From Sycon ciliatum (taxonomy: Eukaryota; Porifera; Calcarea; Leucosolenida; Sycettidae): a DNA stretch of 64,000 nt. The DNA lies in the NCBI RefSeq assembly GCF_964019385.1, contig NC_088645.1, positions 7,414,175-7,478,174 of the forward strand, in the 5' to 3' direction. A program made the translations under genes and the position numbers. This document shows positions 41,205-50,486 of the stretch, piece after piece (position 1 is the stretch's first letter; the number at the start of each line of letters is the position of its first letter). The notes under the pieces are model-generated. The model saw only the letters and a list, made by a program, of their open reading frames with translations. It did no database searches and was not told the DNA's origin.

Positions 41205-42129
41205 TGTGAGTTGCCAGTATGATGCAAGCCAAATATTGAAGGATAGATTTGCCATCACTGAGGTGCCTGGTTCGAGTCCCCGTGGTGTGGCTGATGATTT
41301 TTTTCAGTTTAATATTTTAGCCGATCGCTGACCTTGAAGGTCGTTTCACACTGCAAGTTAGTTACTAGTATTAGTTGGTCACTAGTGGCTTGTTATGGTG
41401 CGCTAGTGTTTGGAGAAAGACAGCTACCAAAACAATTGACCAACTCCAAGAGCTTGGCTGATCGTGATCGTCCGTACGGTGCACTTATGGTGCAGCCTCC
41501 CTAACCTTAATCGACCGTATAATTATTACTATAAACCTACTGGACCCAAGGATAATAATGATTGTGTTACTTTTTGTACGTATAATTATATTTTTTATTT
41601 TTTGTTGTGCCGGGGTAAACTATTCACGCGGTGATAACTATTGTGTTCAGTTTGACTGAGTACAGAAATCAAATGGCGTGTACATTGTAAGATTCTAGGT
41701 GCCAATGAAAATAAATTACACATTTTGCAGTACCGTTTGAAGGTTTCAGGTACCTGTAAGTGTACTTCTCCACTGTAATCAGAGTTTTACAGAGCCGAGC
41801 AGAAGAGCTCTTCTGACCTCCAGGTGTGCACCCTTATTGCCGCTTCTCTTTCTTGCCTTTTAACATGTAATCCAGGTGTGTACTTGAGAAAGTTCGATTA
41901 ATTTAAAAAGTTAATTCGTGTTGATTGTCGTGCCTCCACTCGGCTACCCACTACAGTAGGATGGCGACGTATGTAGACGTGTGTGTGCTGGAAGTCATTG
42001 GAATTAATATAATTATACATTACATGTACTTGTATGTGTGGCGATTGTATAACGTCGTATAGGGGAACTACGATCGAATCTACGCAGGTGCATATGAACT
42101 GTGCACTATTACGGAATTTGTCTCACAAA
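41205..42129 (+). promoter_or_regulatory. Upstream region of the full-length proline-rich gene
   Basis: From about 41600 to 41780 it parallels 58540-58690 (GGGTAAACTATTCAC, GTAAGATTCTAGGT, CAATGAAAATAAATT, GCAGTACCGTTTGA), and 41960-41990 parallels 58727-58755. The sequence near 42040-42110 (ACGTCGTATAGGGGAACTAC) parallels 62430-62500. The conservation of this far-upstream sequence marks a segmental duplication. Confidence 0.55.
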
Positions 42130-42130
42130 G

Positions 42131-42138
42131 TATAAAAG
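42131..42138 (+). promoter_or_regulatory. TATA box
   Basis: TATAAAAG in a block conserved with 62512-62519, 47 bp upstream of the short upstream ORF. Confidence 0.75.
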
Positions 42139-42177
42139 GCGGCGCTATTTTTCTGTTTTGTGTCGGGACTTCACAAT

Positions 42178-42276
42178 ATGCCAGAAGAGCAAGTGCAGCA
42201 ACTATTACAAAGCCAACTGGACGCAGGCACATTGCAATCTCTAAAAGATCAGCAAGCCGCTAGTTTTGGTGTATGA
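42178..42276 (+). CDS. Conserved 32-codon upstream ORF
   Basis: ATG at 42178 begins MPEEQVQQLLQSQLDAGTLQ and the frame ends at TGA 42274-42276, ten bases before the main ATG. The 62560 copy encodes MPEEQLQQ-SQLDAGTLQ-LK and also ends just before its main ATG. Conservation of the peptide despite indels argues for translation or for an N-terminal exon. A role in limiting main-ORF translation is inferred. Confidence 0.6.
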   Translation: MPEEQVQQLLQSQLDAGTLQSLKDQQAASFGV

Positions 42277-42286
42277 GACTATCGAC

Positions 42287-43036
42287 ATGGAGGGCAAGCA
42301 ACAACAGGAGGGGGCATCATCTGTTTTTGTGATCGAAATATGCGAAGATCCAGTTCCACCTCCTCTACCTCCACGTCGACGGGCTCGTCAGCCATCAGCT
42401 TTGGTTGCAGCGGCAGTATGTGCGGGGTCACCACCACCGCCACCTCTCCCCCCACGTCGGCCTGCTCTACCACCGCGGGATTACCCGACATCAGGCCGAG
42501 CTGCTGCTGCTGAAATGCGGGCAAATCAGGCTCCAGGAAAGGCTGTAGCAACAACAAGTAGCGCCGTGTCAGATGCAGACTACACGCCCATGGACTATAC
42601 TCCCATGAGGCGGCACGGCGGGAAAACTGGCGCTGTACAAGATACAGACTACACGCCAATGCATTCCACCGTGATGAGGCGCAAAGTTAGACGACCTCGC
42701 GCCCCACGTATGCAGCCTATAAAGGAAGGCGTTGTTATGACAACCGAAGTTCCATGTGTTCCCACAGCAGAAGCGCTGCAAGCTGTGGCACCACATGGTA
42801 CTCGTGCCATGCAACGCGTAATGAAACTTCCGCCCTCCACAGTAACGTTGGAGCGGACACCCCTGGAATGGCCTGAATTCAAGCCTAGTTACTTCGAGGA
42901 GGTCGCTAGAACCAGAGAATTTGAAGCGGCACGTCAGCAAGGCAGTGCTTCCGAAGCAGGCGCTGCCGGAGATGCAGGCCCCGTCCAGGGAAAGAAAAAG
43001 AAGAAGTCCCGGATTGCGAAGTTCTTTGAGTGGTGA
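42287..43036 (+). CDS. Proline-rich, YTPM-repeat, polybasic-tailed protein (full length)
   Basis: 249 residues from the ATG at 42287; the frame is open a little further 5' but without ATG. Residues 23-34 PPPLPPRRRAR and 49-58 PPPPLPPRRP fit SH3-ligand patterns. PPRDYP follows. YTPM occurs at 99-102, 104-107 and 122-125, matching the YxxM pattern that SH2 domains of PI3-kinase p85 bind when phosphorylated (family knowledge). A basic RRKVRRPRAPR lies at 131-141. EVPCVPTAEALQAVAPHGTR and EWPEFKPSYFEEVA blocks are conserved with the 62.6 kb paralogue. The tail is KKKKKSRIAKFFEW. No signal peptide or membrane segment, so probably intracellular. I do not recognise a named family; a scaffold or adaptor role is inference. 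Confidence 0.75.
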   Translation: MEGKQQQEGASSVFVIEICEDPVPPPLPPRRRARQPSALVAAAVCAGSPPPPPLPPRRPALPPRDYPTSGRAAAAEMRANQAPGKAVATTSSAVSDADYTPMDYTPMRRHGGKTGAVQDTDYTPMHSTVMRRKVRRPRAPRMQPIKEGVVMTTEVPCVPTAEALQAVAPHGTRAMQRVMKLPPSTVTLERTPLEWPEFKPSYFEEVARTREFEAARQQGSASEAGAAGDAGPVQGKKKKKSRIAKFFEW

Positions 43037-43049
43037 AAGAACGGGTAAA

Positions 43050-43345
43050 TGTTCCCAGTCTAGACATTGCTGAAACAATTGTTATAGTCTTCAAACTTGC
43101 ATGTACATGTGTTAGTTTTATGATGTAACAACCTGTTGTAGTCTACCCATTGTCAACATGTTGTAGTCTATTGTTTTAGTTAAAGTTGAGAACATAATGT
43201 TTTAGTCTACTCATTGTCAACATGCTGTAGTCTATTGTTTTAGTTAAAGTTGAGAACATAATGTTTTAGTCTACTCATTGTCACAATGTCGTAGTCTTTT
43301 CAAAAACGAAATGTTTTAGTTTGCTGCTGTATAATAAAATGATTT
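43050..43345 (+). promoter_or_regulatory. 3' flank with about ten TTTTAGTCTA-type repeats and AATAAA
   Basis: Copies of TGTTTTAGTCTAC and TGTTGTAGTCTA alternate. Part of the array is a direct duplication of about 66 bp containing TTAAAGTTGAGAACATAATG. AATAAA is at 43333-43338. The arrangement matches the 35.2-35.45 kb flank although the copies have diverged, so the motif itself seems to be maintained. Confidence 0.7.
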
Positions 43346-43369
43346 TGTTCACCCATCAATCAAACTTTT

Positions 43370-44523
43370 TAAGAAGACTGGCAGAGCATGGGTACCAGCT
43401 GTTCAAGGGAGATTATCTAGAATCGCTAACTCTCCTCCATGGTTGACCTCTCCTGAACAGGCCATCGAGGCTTTTCGACGATTCGCCTCAACGAATTTCA
43501 GGACATTACATAACGAATTTCAGGACATTGGTGCGCACGTAGTAAAAGAGACAAAGATGTAGCTTCTGAGCTCCCGCCATTGGTGAAGTTTTTTATGTAC
43601 CAGCCACCACAAAACGAGAAGGAGATCCGTGCTGATGTCAGTGTAAAAGCATTCTGGACAATGGCTCAGAACGTGTTTTATGACGTCCAGCTGCATCACC
43701 GAAGCCCTCAGGCATAATTAGCAGTGCCCATTGGACAGAGGGTGGCTGTCTTGGGGGAGCCAGGAGACTTGGTACGGGATCGAAGCCTGAAGCGCCGTAT
43801 TGGAGAGTTAGAAATTACCTGTGAGAAAAAGGTAGACGGCTGCACGTGTACAGGCCCATTATCTTCGTACGAGTCACACGTCACTCGGGACCATGGTTAA
43901 ATGTATATGTACAGTCATGCATACATAATACATTCACCCCACCGTGTTTTTCAACATGTGTCCGTGTTTTTCAACATGTGTCCGTGTTTTTCGCACTCGA
44001 CTTTATACTAGAATAAGCCCATTAAAGGAAGAGCGAATCCATCACACAAATTGCCAACGTCGAACTGTGGTACTGTCTCTCCATCAGTCTTCACCATGGT
44101 GGGTGGCTTTGCAGCGAATTTGTCAAGCTTCATAAAGCGAGTGCGCGGACTGAAGTGTCCGTTGACAAACCTAATAGCGAGCAAATCGCTTACGTTTAGT
44201 GCTCATGCCAGCAATATTGTGCATTCGCGGACGAAGCTCAGCGTGCCACCGCCCCAGTTTGTGCACTGAGGAAGTTGATTATAGCTGAGAACCGCTTCTA
44301 AGCATGACCAGAAATAAACAAGACTAATAATTGATGTGTGATCTCTAAGGTCCTTCTTTGGATCCTTTCTTACACTGTTAATCGACTTACATGTATATCA
44401 AGTACATGTGATGCTAACATTTAATCGAATTCGGATTATGAGCCAATAGGATCAAAGTAGAAGGGAAAGGAACAATGTTTTATGAGTTATGACTGACAGT
44501 CCACCACGGTGAAGATATAATGT
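43370..44523. other. Unassigned spacer, possible retroelement relic
   Basis: 43690-43870 contains a stretch that reads GQRVAVLGEPGDLVRDRSLKRR in one frame and could be an integrase-tail-like relic, but this is weak. A triplicated TTTTTCAACATGTGTCCGTG lies at 43946-43990. Nothing else was recognised. Confidence 0.3.
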
Positions 44524-44650
44524 ACAGTCAGAAAGTGCAACAATAGGGCACTAAAACTGAGAAGGGTAGTGAGACATTCAACGACCTCACACCCAGCTCC
44601 AGCGGCTCTACGAAGCGCAAACTAACAGCCTTCCAACTTGGATGCCTCAG
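44524..44650 (+). repeat. Dispersed repeat family X, copy 2
   Basis: Contains CAGTCAGAAAGTGCAACAAT, GAGACATTCAACGACCT and GCGCAAACTAACAGCCTTCC, as in the other copies. Confidence 0.7.
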
Positions 44651-45628
44651 GTGCGAAAAGCTCAAAGGAGGGACATCTTCGTTGCACTTCCCTTCCCTTG
44701 TGTGGAACTTTCCTTTTTTCATTGTTTCCTTCCGTTCTTTTGTAGTTCAACTGCCGACTTTCCTCCGATCCTCGTCAACCAAAAACCTATACTCCGACCA
44801 AAATCTGGTCCCTAATTTGCTAAATCCTTCAGTTTCCTTGTTGTTATTGCTTCCCCTCTGAGCTAGGCTCCTTAGACAGTCCCAGGCTGTTGAATATGCA
44901 GTTGAGTGAACTTTATAATGCTTACTGATTCTCAAATTCTTTTCTTTTCTTTCTTTCTTACTTTCTTTCCTTATTATTTCTTTTCACATCCAATATTTCA
45001 CATTCACTTTGCGTGCTTTCTCTCCTCTTCTTAACTATGTTACTAGTACATACACAAAGAAGAGATCACCAGATAGGCGCTAGCCTTTGGGGAATCCTAA
45101 AATAAAGATTATTATTATTATTATGGGGGTGGCTTTATTGGTTTTGTGTTTGTATTATGCAGCATCCCGGGTCATTTAAGACCATGGGGAGTACTGCTGT
45201 TGTATGTGAAGAAAATATAATAAGGAAGACTGAGAAAAAAGAAAGAAAAAAGAGAGAAATACTGTGAACAGCAAATCTACAATGATGCATGTACAATCTA
45301 TTATACATCTAATCTGCGAGAATGAGACTTAACACAAGCAGGTACAGTAATAGCAAGAGAGCTTAATCAGAAAACAAAATCCGTTGAAAAGTAACCGTCA
45401 TCAAATCGGAAATCGAGCCCTTCAGCGACACAATAGCACTGAAGGCAGCAATATAATTCTTCTCATTCAACATCAGTGAAGCACCGTCAAAACCGGTGAA
45501 TGGGGGCTGATGGTATTATTGTTGTCTTTGTTATTGGCAAATGATTAATATTACAAGTAGAAAGGAAAAGGACACACGGAAACGAGCCAAGAGCAACCCT
45601 CCACCACCGCAACCAGACACTATACACA
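44651..45628. other. Spacer with a LINE 3' tail
   Basis: At 45071-45125 AGATAGGCGCTAGCCTTTGG leads into AATAAAGATTATTATTATTA, a LINE 3' end also found reversed at 33640-33692. Otherwise no gene was recognised. Confidence 0.45.
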
Positions 45629-45800
45629 GTCAGAAAGCGCAACAGCCAGGCACAAAACCGACAGAGTACCGAGACACCCGACGTCCCGACACCCAGCCCC
45701 AACACATCTCCGCAGCGCTAGCCTTCCAACTTGGAAGGTTCAAGGTTATGGAGATGTGTCGAAGCTAGGCGCCAGGACGCCGAATGTCCCAGCACTCCGC
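45629..45800. repeat. Dispersed repeat family X, copy 3, folded back on itself
   Basis: The core GACACCCAGCCCCAACACAT then CTCC (to about 45712) is followed at 45750-45795 by its imperfect complement (GGAGATGTGTCGAAGC...). The loop carries the small hairpin CCTTCCAACTTGGAAGG. Confidence 0.7.
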
Positions 45801-45984
45801 CAGTCCCGCGCCCAGCCGCCGCACACCCCGACTGCATATATTATTATTATTATTATTCAAATAATCTACGTGGAGATAAAAGTTTAATAAACGCTATGAA
45901 AAGTATGAATGCCGCAGACATCACCACGCAACATGGACCCTTCAACACCTGAGCGCACGTATCAAGCAGCATGTACCACTTCAC

Positions 45985-46913
45985 ATGCTGCCGGACGCAG
46001 CAAAAGCGAAGCGCCCGAAGCGGGGAAGACCACGCAAGAACCCGCTCCCTCTACCACCCACACAACCAGAGCAAGTCGAACACACGGTGCAGAGGAAGAG
46101 TGGTGGATCACTAAGCCAACCGAATGTTCCTTCTCCACCGTTGCCCTTGCTGCCACCGGAGCCACCACCAGTGCCGTTGGTGGCTGGGGTTGGGGAGGAG
46201 TCGGCAACAACGACGGTACCGCTAATCACAGAAATTGATCCCATTTCTTTGACACAGTATCCGGCTGTGCGGACACCGCAGCACCCTCCGGCGCTTGATC
46301 CGTGGGTCCAGAGACCACGGAGGTCGACCGCTAATTATTCAACCGAAATATATGCTAGGAATGGCCAAGGCCCACGCGGAGCATCGAAGGAGACCGGAAG
46401 CCGAGGGCAAAACGGAACACAATCTCGGGACGTAGATGAGGTAAGGACAGTGGCACGGGACAGACGTAGGAAGGAGAACATGGATGGTATCAGACGACTG
46501 ACTGGTGGTGAATATGAGTTGGGTGATGATGCGGCGGATGACGAGGATACAGATGACAACGAGGCGGATGACGGCGAGGATACAGATGACGACGAGGCGG
46601 GTGATGACGAGGCGGCGGATGACGACGAGGCGGATGACGATGAGACGGCTGGTGGTGATGGTGATAAAACGGATGATGAGGAGTCAGGTGGCAGGGAAGG
46701 TGATGGAGCTGATGAGGGTGAAATTCGTAAGAAGTCAGCTGTGTACTTGCATTTGTTATCTCGTCCCGATTGTTTGAGTGTTTATGATGATTCCCACTTC
46801 TCTGTACTGTGTCGTGCCCGTTATGTCCAGCAGTTGAAGGTCCTTGAAGCTGTTTGTATTCGTACGCATAAGCCCGATTTGTGTAAGCAAAAAGAACATG
46901 TTTTAGCACTTAA
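45985..46913 (+). pseudogene. Penelope-like family B, ORF with AT-hook-like start and C-terminal block
   Basis: The open frame runs 45985-47088, but its end lies inside the piggyBac-like insertion at 46914. It begins with KRPKRGRPRKNP (AT-hook-like), passes through proline-rich and then Asp-rich repeats (EADDGEDTDDDEAGDDEA), and reaches SAVYLHLLSRPDC, FSVLCRARY and LKVLEAVCIRTHKPDLCKQK. The last block is shared with 26.6 and 37.7 kb and matches the C-terminal pattern of GIY-YIG Penelope proteins. No reverse transcriptase motif is present between the two halves, so this is either an internally deleted element or a fusion. Confidence in the C-terminal assignment is moderate. Confidence 0.55.
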
Positions 46914-47515
46914 CCCTTTAAGAGCCACAGGAAAATTTCAAAATTCTGCATTTTTTCGTGTTCCTTGGACCATAGCTTCAGTTCTACTCACTCAATCTTC
47001 ACAATCTAGGGCTTCCTGGAAAGGTCTCCGCGAGAGGAAGAGAATGAGGTTGATCATGATAGCCAGCACACCGTCTATCCAGCGCTAGATCGCAGCGACA
47101 GTACGAAAAATGCCCCAAATGCGTCCAATTGCGTCCCGCTCCAGATATTTCATTTTACTCGATCGTGGAGTTCCCATTTTTTCGCTGTGTACTCTTGACA
47201 ATATCAACAGTGAAACCCGTGCAAATTCGAGTAAACCAGCGTGACGAAAAGTCTCAAAATTCTCAATACTAAAGTCGCACTGCGCGCTTTTGAAATTGCC
47301 GCGATCGCGGCTCAACTTACGAGTGATTTATCTCAGGAACCGTTGCTCGCAGCGCTTCGCGGATTGTTTCTCCTGACAGGTGAGAGTTTTCTCTTCGCCC
47401 TGGATATTTCGATCACTGAATTTGAGCAGGATTGGACTGAGTTACGATCTTTTGAAGTTTTGCATTTGAATGCGTCGTTTACGACGCATTCAAGTATGGG
47501 GCGGCTCTTAAAGGG
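46914..47515. mobile_element. piggyBac-like MITE, 602 bp, TTAA duplication
   Basis: Starts CCCTTTAAGAGCCAC and ends GCGGCTCTTAAAGGG, 14 of 15 bases inverted. TTAA lies at 46910-46913 and 47516-47519. The CCCTTT...GCC end and strict TTAA target are diagnostic of piggyBac (family knowledge). Its ORFs (for example 47241-47519) show no transposase features. It split the last codons of the Penelope-like frame from their stop. Confidence 0.9.
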
Positions 47516-47706
47516 TTAAGTTATTTTTGTGAGTTTGCACCCCGTGTTCATGAGTTGTTTCTGCACTGTTCATGCCCGGTTGTCACACTTACTCTTTATT
47601 TTAGTTTTCACTTTTTGTAATACTTACCACAAGTTACCCGTCATGTGTCACACTTCTTTGGATTTTTAACCTTTGTTTTTCCCTTGATCTCTTTAGTTCC
47701 GTATTT

Positions 47707-47740
47707 CCACTGATGATCGGAGCGTGAAAATCGATTTTGG
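47707..47740 (+). ncRNA. Hammerhead ribozyme, family B (46-47 kb copy)
   Basis: CCA/TGG stem I, CTGATGA (47710-47716), TCG-GAG-CGT stem II (two pairs and a T-T mismatch), GAAA (47726-47729), stem III AAT/ATT with CG loop, T at the cleavage site. Short stems but intact core. Confidence 0.7.
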
Positions 47741-48227
47741 CAACACACAAAACCAAACCTTGAACAAATTGTCATGTTGCGTGGTGATGTCTGCGGCATT
47801 CATACTTTTCATAGCGTTTATTATTATTATGATTATATCTCAGTGTACGATGGTCTGGACCTGCTTACGCTTATTAAATTTTATGCTTTCACCACTTTCG
47901 ATACTTCCCCTCCCTCCACCCCCTTGTTTTCTATTTCTCTGAAAGTCCATATGCCTACATAGAATGGACGAGAACACCCACACCTACGCCAACAACAACA
48001 ACTACAAAATAGAACATAGTGGCCTACAAGGGACGTGTGGGTGCTATGAAGGTGAGGTGAGGTGCGCGCCCTCGAACCATAGAACATTCTTGCCAGTATT
48101 CAGGTCTACTCGCTGGCATGCCGTTACACTGCTCATCGTAGTCCCCCCTCCCAATCTGTACTCTCTTGTACCAGCATCCTTCAATGCCACGGATCCCACG
48201 ATAGGCGGTCTTTGGGTCTTCCTAACG
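47741..48227. other. Unassigned spacer
   Basis: No gene recognised. It borders the tandem foldback region that begins at 48228. Confidence 0.35.
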
Positions 48228-48730
48228 AGAGAGCTTGGAATCTCAGGGCCCTACGCTATACTTTTTGGCCTTGATGACCTAGACAAAAAAAAGCATAGGG
48301 ATGTTATAAATTCTTTAAAAAAATCCTTTTTTTAAGACATAACCTGGGATTCGAACCCGCACTATCGCGCGCCCTGCATGCATCCCCGATACACTTCGCA
48401 CACATACCCATTCTTCCAAGTTGTTTCACATTGTGATCTTGCATTTAGAAGCCCTATTTGAATATGCATTGTGGCCAGCCGTCTTTGATGGCACGGTACG
48501 GTAGGGGATAGGTACGGGACAGGTACGATCGAGGGTAGTACGACACCGTCTCCCGTACCGTACCATCAAACACAGCTGGCCACATACAACTGCCCGCAAT
48601 ATTCAAATAGGGCTTTCAAACGCAAGATAATAACGTGAAGCAACTTGGAAGAATGGGTTTGAATGCGAAGTGTATGGGGGAATGCATGTATGGCGATAGT
48701 GCGGGTTCGAATCCCAGGATATGCCTGAAA
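48228..48730. repeat. Foldback SINE pair, copy 1
   Basis: The leader GAGAGCTTGGAATCTCAGGG and TACGCTATAC is followed by arms 48334-48508 and 48555-48730 that are inverted copies. At each outer end lies GGGTTCGAATCCC (B box). About 40 nt inside it is TGCGAAGTGTATGGGG-type sequence (A-box-like). The centre has GTACGGTA motifs. This looks like two tRNA-derived SINEs joined head to head. Confidence 0.7.
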
Positions 48731-48777
48731 AAAAAAGGAGAATTGAAAAATATATAACATATTATGCTTTTTTGCCG

Positions 48778-49044
48778 TCAGATACAGGCCCGGCGGAAGC
48801 AATTGTTGATTGGTCCGGCCAAGTTTTTTCGCCAGCACAGCACTTGCGCACATGTGACATGTGCCAACACAACGTCTCTTTGCTCATCATAGGTCAACCA
48901 AGACCATGTCTTGAAATACATGTATGACGCCTGACAAGAGCGCTTCACCACTGCCTTTTTCCCAAATTCCCGCCGAGGAAACGCGAAGGAAGTAGTTGGG
49001 TGGACTGGCACTTCTGGCACAGATACTTCGCTGGAAAAAGCCAT
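48778..49044 (-). pseudogene. TTF-type zinc-finger fragment of an hAT/ZMYM-like protein
   Basis: 88 residues: TTSFAFPRREFGKKAVVKRS then CQASYMYFKTWSWLTYDEQ and a CAQVLC end. The pattern F.FP+R.FGK...+RS.Q..W...W.WL.YDE is the N-terminal zinc-binding domain found with hAT transposase domains (family knowledge). Only this domain is present and the frame ends inside the terminal repeat. The first codons (MAFSSEVS) are mirrored at 49237 (MASSSEVS) by the central palindrome. Confidence 0.65.
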
Positions 49045-49498
49045 AGCTGCTAAGCATGCACTGCAGCTAAGCTGACCAAACAGCGAGACAAATTTAAAAA
49101 ACTACTTCGTTCAGTAAGTACTTGAGGGTTTTTCGTCCAGTGCTTCACATTCTTTTACTGAACGAAGTAGTTTTTTCAAATTAAATTATTTGTCTCACTG
49201 TTTGGTCAGCTTAGCTGCAGTGCATGCTTAGCAGCTATGGCTTCTTCCAGCGAAGTATCCATCATGGCACGTGCTTTCAGGTCGCGCGACTCGCGCCACA
49301 GGCCCACAGGCGCTAGGCCACAGCTAGACCTCAAGCGCGCACGCGTGCACGGCAAGATCAGAGCGAGATCGCAAGTACGCGTATATGCAATCGATGATCA
49401 CAACAATCATAACGTTACTGTGTCGTAAAAAAATCGTCAGTGGCCGAAAAGTTGGTCCGGCCATGGCCGGACCGACCGGAGCGGCTCCGCCGGCCCTG
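48785..49498. mobile_element. hAT-like non-autonomous element, palindromic
   Basis: The ends CAGGCCCGGCGGAAGC and the complement of GCTCCGCCGGCCCTG match hAT-type CAGG termini, and GGTCCGGCCA is mirrored next to them. The left half encodes an hAT-associated zinc-finger fragment. The centre is a near-perfect inverted repeat (49018-49262). The element lies between two sequence blocks that are contiguous in the second foldback unit (GAGAATTGAAAAAC to GGATAGCGCC), so it is an insertion into unit 1. The target duplication is unclear. Confidence 0.65.
49018..49262. repeat. Long palindrome, arms of about 100 bp
   Basis: ACTTCGCTGGAAAAAGCCAT, GCATGCACTGCAGCTAAGCT and ACTACTTCGTTCAGTAA are mirrored on the right with very few mismatches. 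The loop is about 36 nt. Confidence 0.85.
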
Positions 49499-49558
49499 AG
49501 ATACGGATAGCGCCAGGCGTGACACAAACAAACAACCAAACACACAAACAAACGAGAG

Positions 49559-50070
49559 AGCTTGGAAGCTCAGGGCCCTACGCTATGCTTTTTTTCCTTG
49601 ATGACCTAGACAAAAAAATCATAGGTATGTTATAAATTCTTTTTAAAAAAATTCCTTTTTTTTAAGACATAACCTGGGATTCGAACCCGCACTATCGCGC
49701 CCTGCATGCATCCCCCGATACACTTCGCATACATACTAATTCTTCCAAGTTGCTTCCCATTATGATCTTGCATTTGAAAGCCCTATTTGAATATGCATTG
49801 TGGCCAGCCGTCTTTGATGGCACGGTACGGTAGGGGATAGGTACGGGACAGGTACGATCGAGGGTAGTACGACACCGTCTCCCGTACCGTACCATCAAAC
49901 ACAGCTAGCTGGCCACATTCAGCTGCCCGCAGTATTCAAATAGGGCTTTCAAACGCAAGATCATAACGTGAAGCAACTTGGAAGAATGGGTATGAATGCG
50001 AAGTGTATGGGGGAATGCATGTAGGGCGATAGTGCGGGTTCGAATCCCCCCCCCCCCAGGATATGCCTGA
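49559..50070. repeat. Foldback SINE pair, copy 2
   Basis: Same organisation as 48228-48730 with a few percent divergence. The right B box has been expanded by a C run (about 14 C at 50046-50058). A GCGCCAGGCGTGACACAAAC and CAAA-repeat linker precedes and follows it, and a third leader copy starts at 50152. Confidence 0.7.
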
Positions 50071-50300
50071 AAAAATAGGAGAATTGAAAAACGGGATAGC
50101 GCCAGGCGTGACACAAACAAACAAACAAACACACAAACACACAAATACCAAACGAGAGAGCTTGGAAGCTCAGGGCCCTACGCTATGCTTTTTTGCTTGC
50201 TTATCATGCATGTAACGTGTCAAAGCTGTGATGGCCCTGGCTAGCGTTCTGGAGTCGAAGTTATATCTGTCCTGACGTTGCCTGTGACCGGTAGGCATAT

Positions 50301-50486
50301 GCGGATAATTCTGGCAGAAAAATTGGCAGAATTCGGTACTTTTTCGTGTAAGTTTCATGCATGTTTGGTATGTGGATAAAGAAATGGAGCAGAATTCGAG
50401 GAATTGCCCGCCATAAGGTTTGTATGGTTCTGCCAATTTCACTGCTTTTCGAGCAGAATCTGCCACCTTTTCGAGAAATAATCCGC
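50301..50486 (-). mobile_element. 185-bp MITE, copy 2
   Basis: Nearly identical to 27344-27528 in reverse orientation, with GCGGATAAT at one end and a slightly diverged GCGGATTAT at the other. Confidence 0.7.

Noticed and set aside
41240-41290. tRNA-like B box GGTTCGAGTCC
   Set aside because: No A box at the right distance and no arm pairing; isolated motif.
43690-43870. Gypsy integrase tail relic
   Set aside because: GQRVAVLGEPGDLVRDRSLK is suggestive but too short, with no other pol motif nearby.
46706-46722. CTGATGAGGGTGAAA resembling a hammerhead core
   Set aside because: Only four bases separate CTGATGA and GAAA, leaving no stem II, and it lies in an acidic coding stretch (ADEGEIR).
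45985-47088. 367-residue ORF as a single cellular gene
   Set aside because: Its last 58 codons lie inside a piggyBac-like MITE and its preceding block is shared with Penelope-like fragments.
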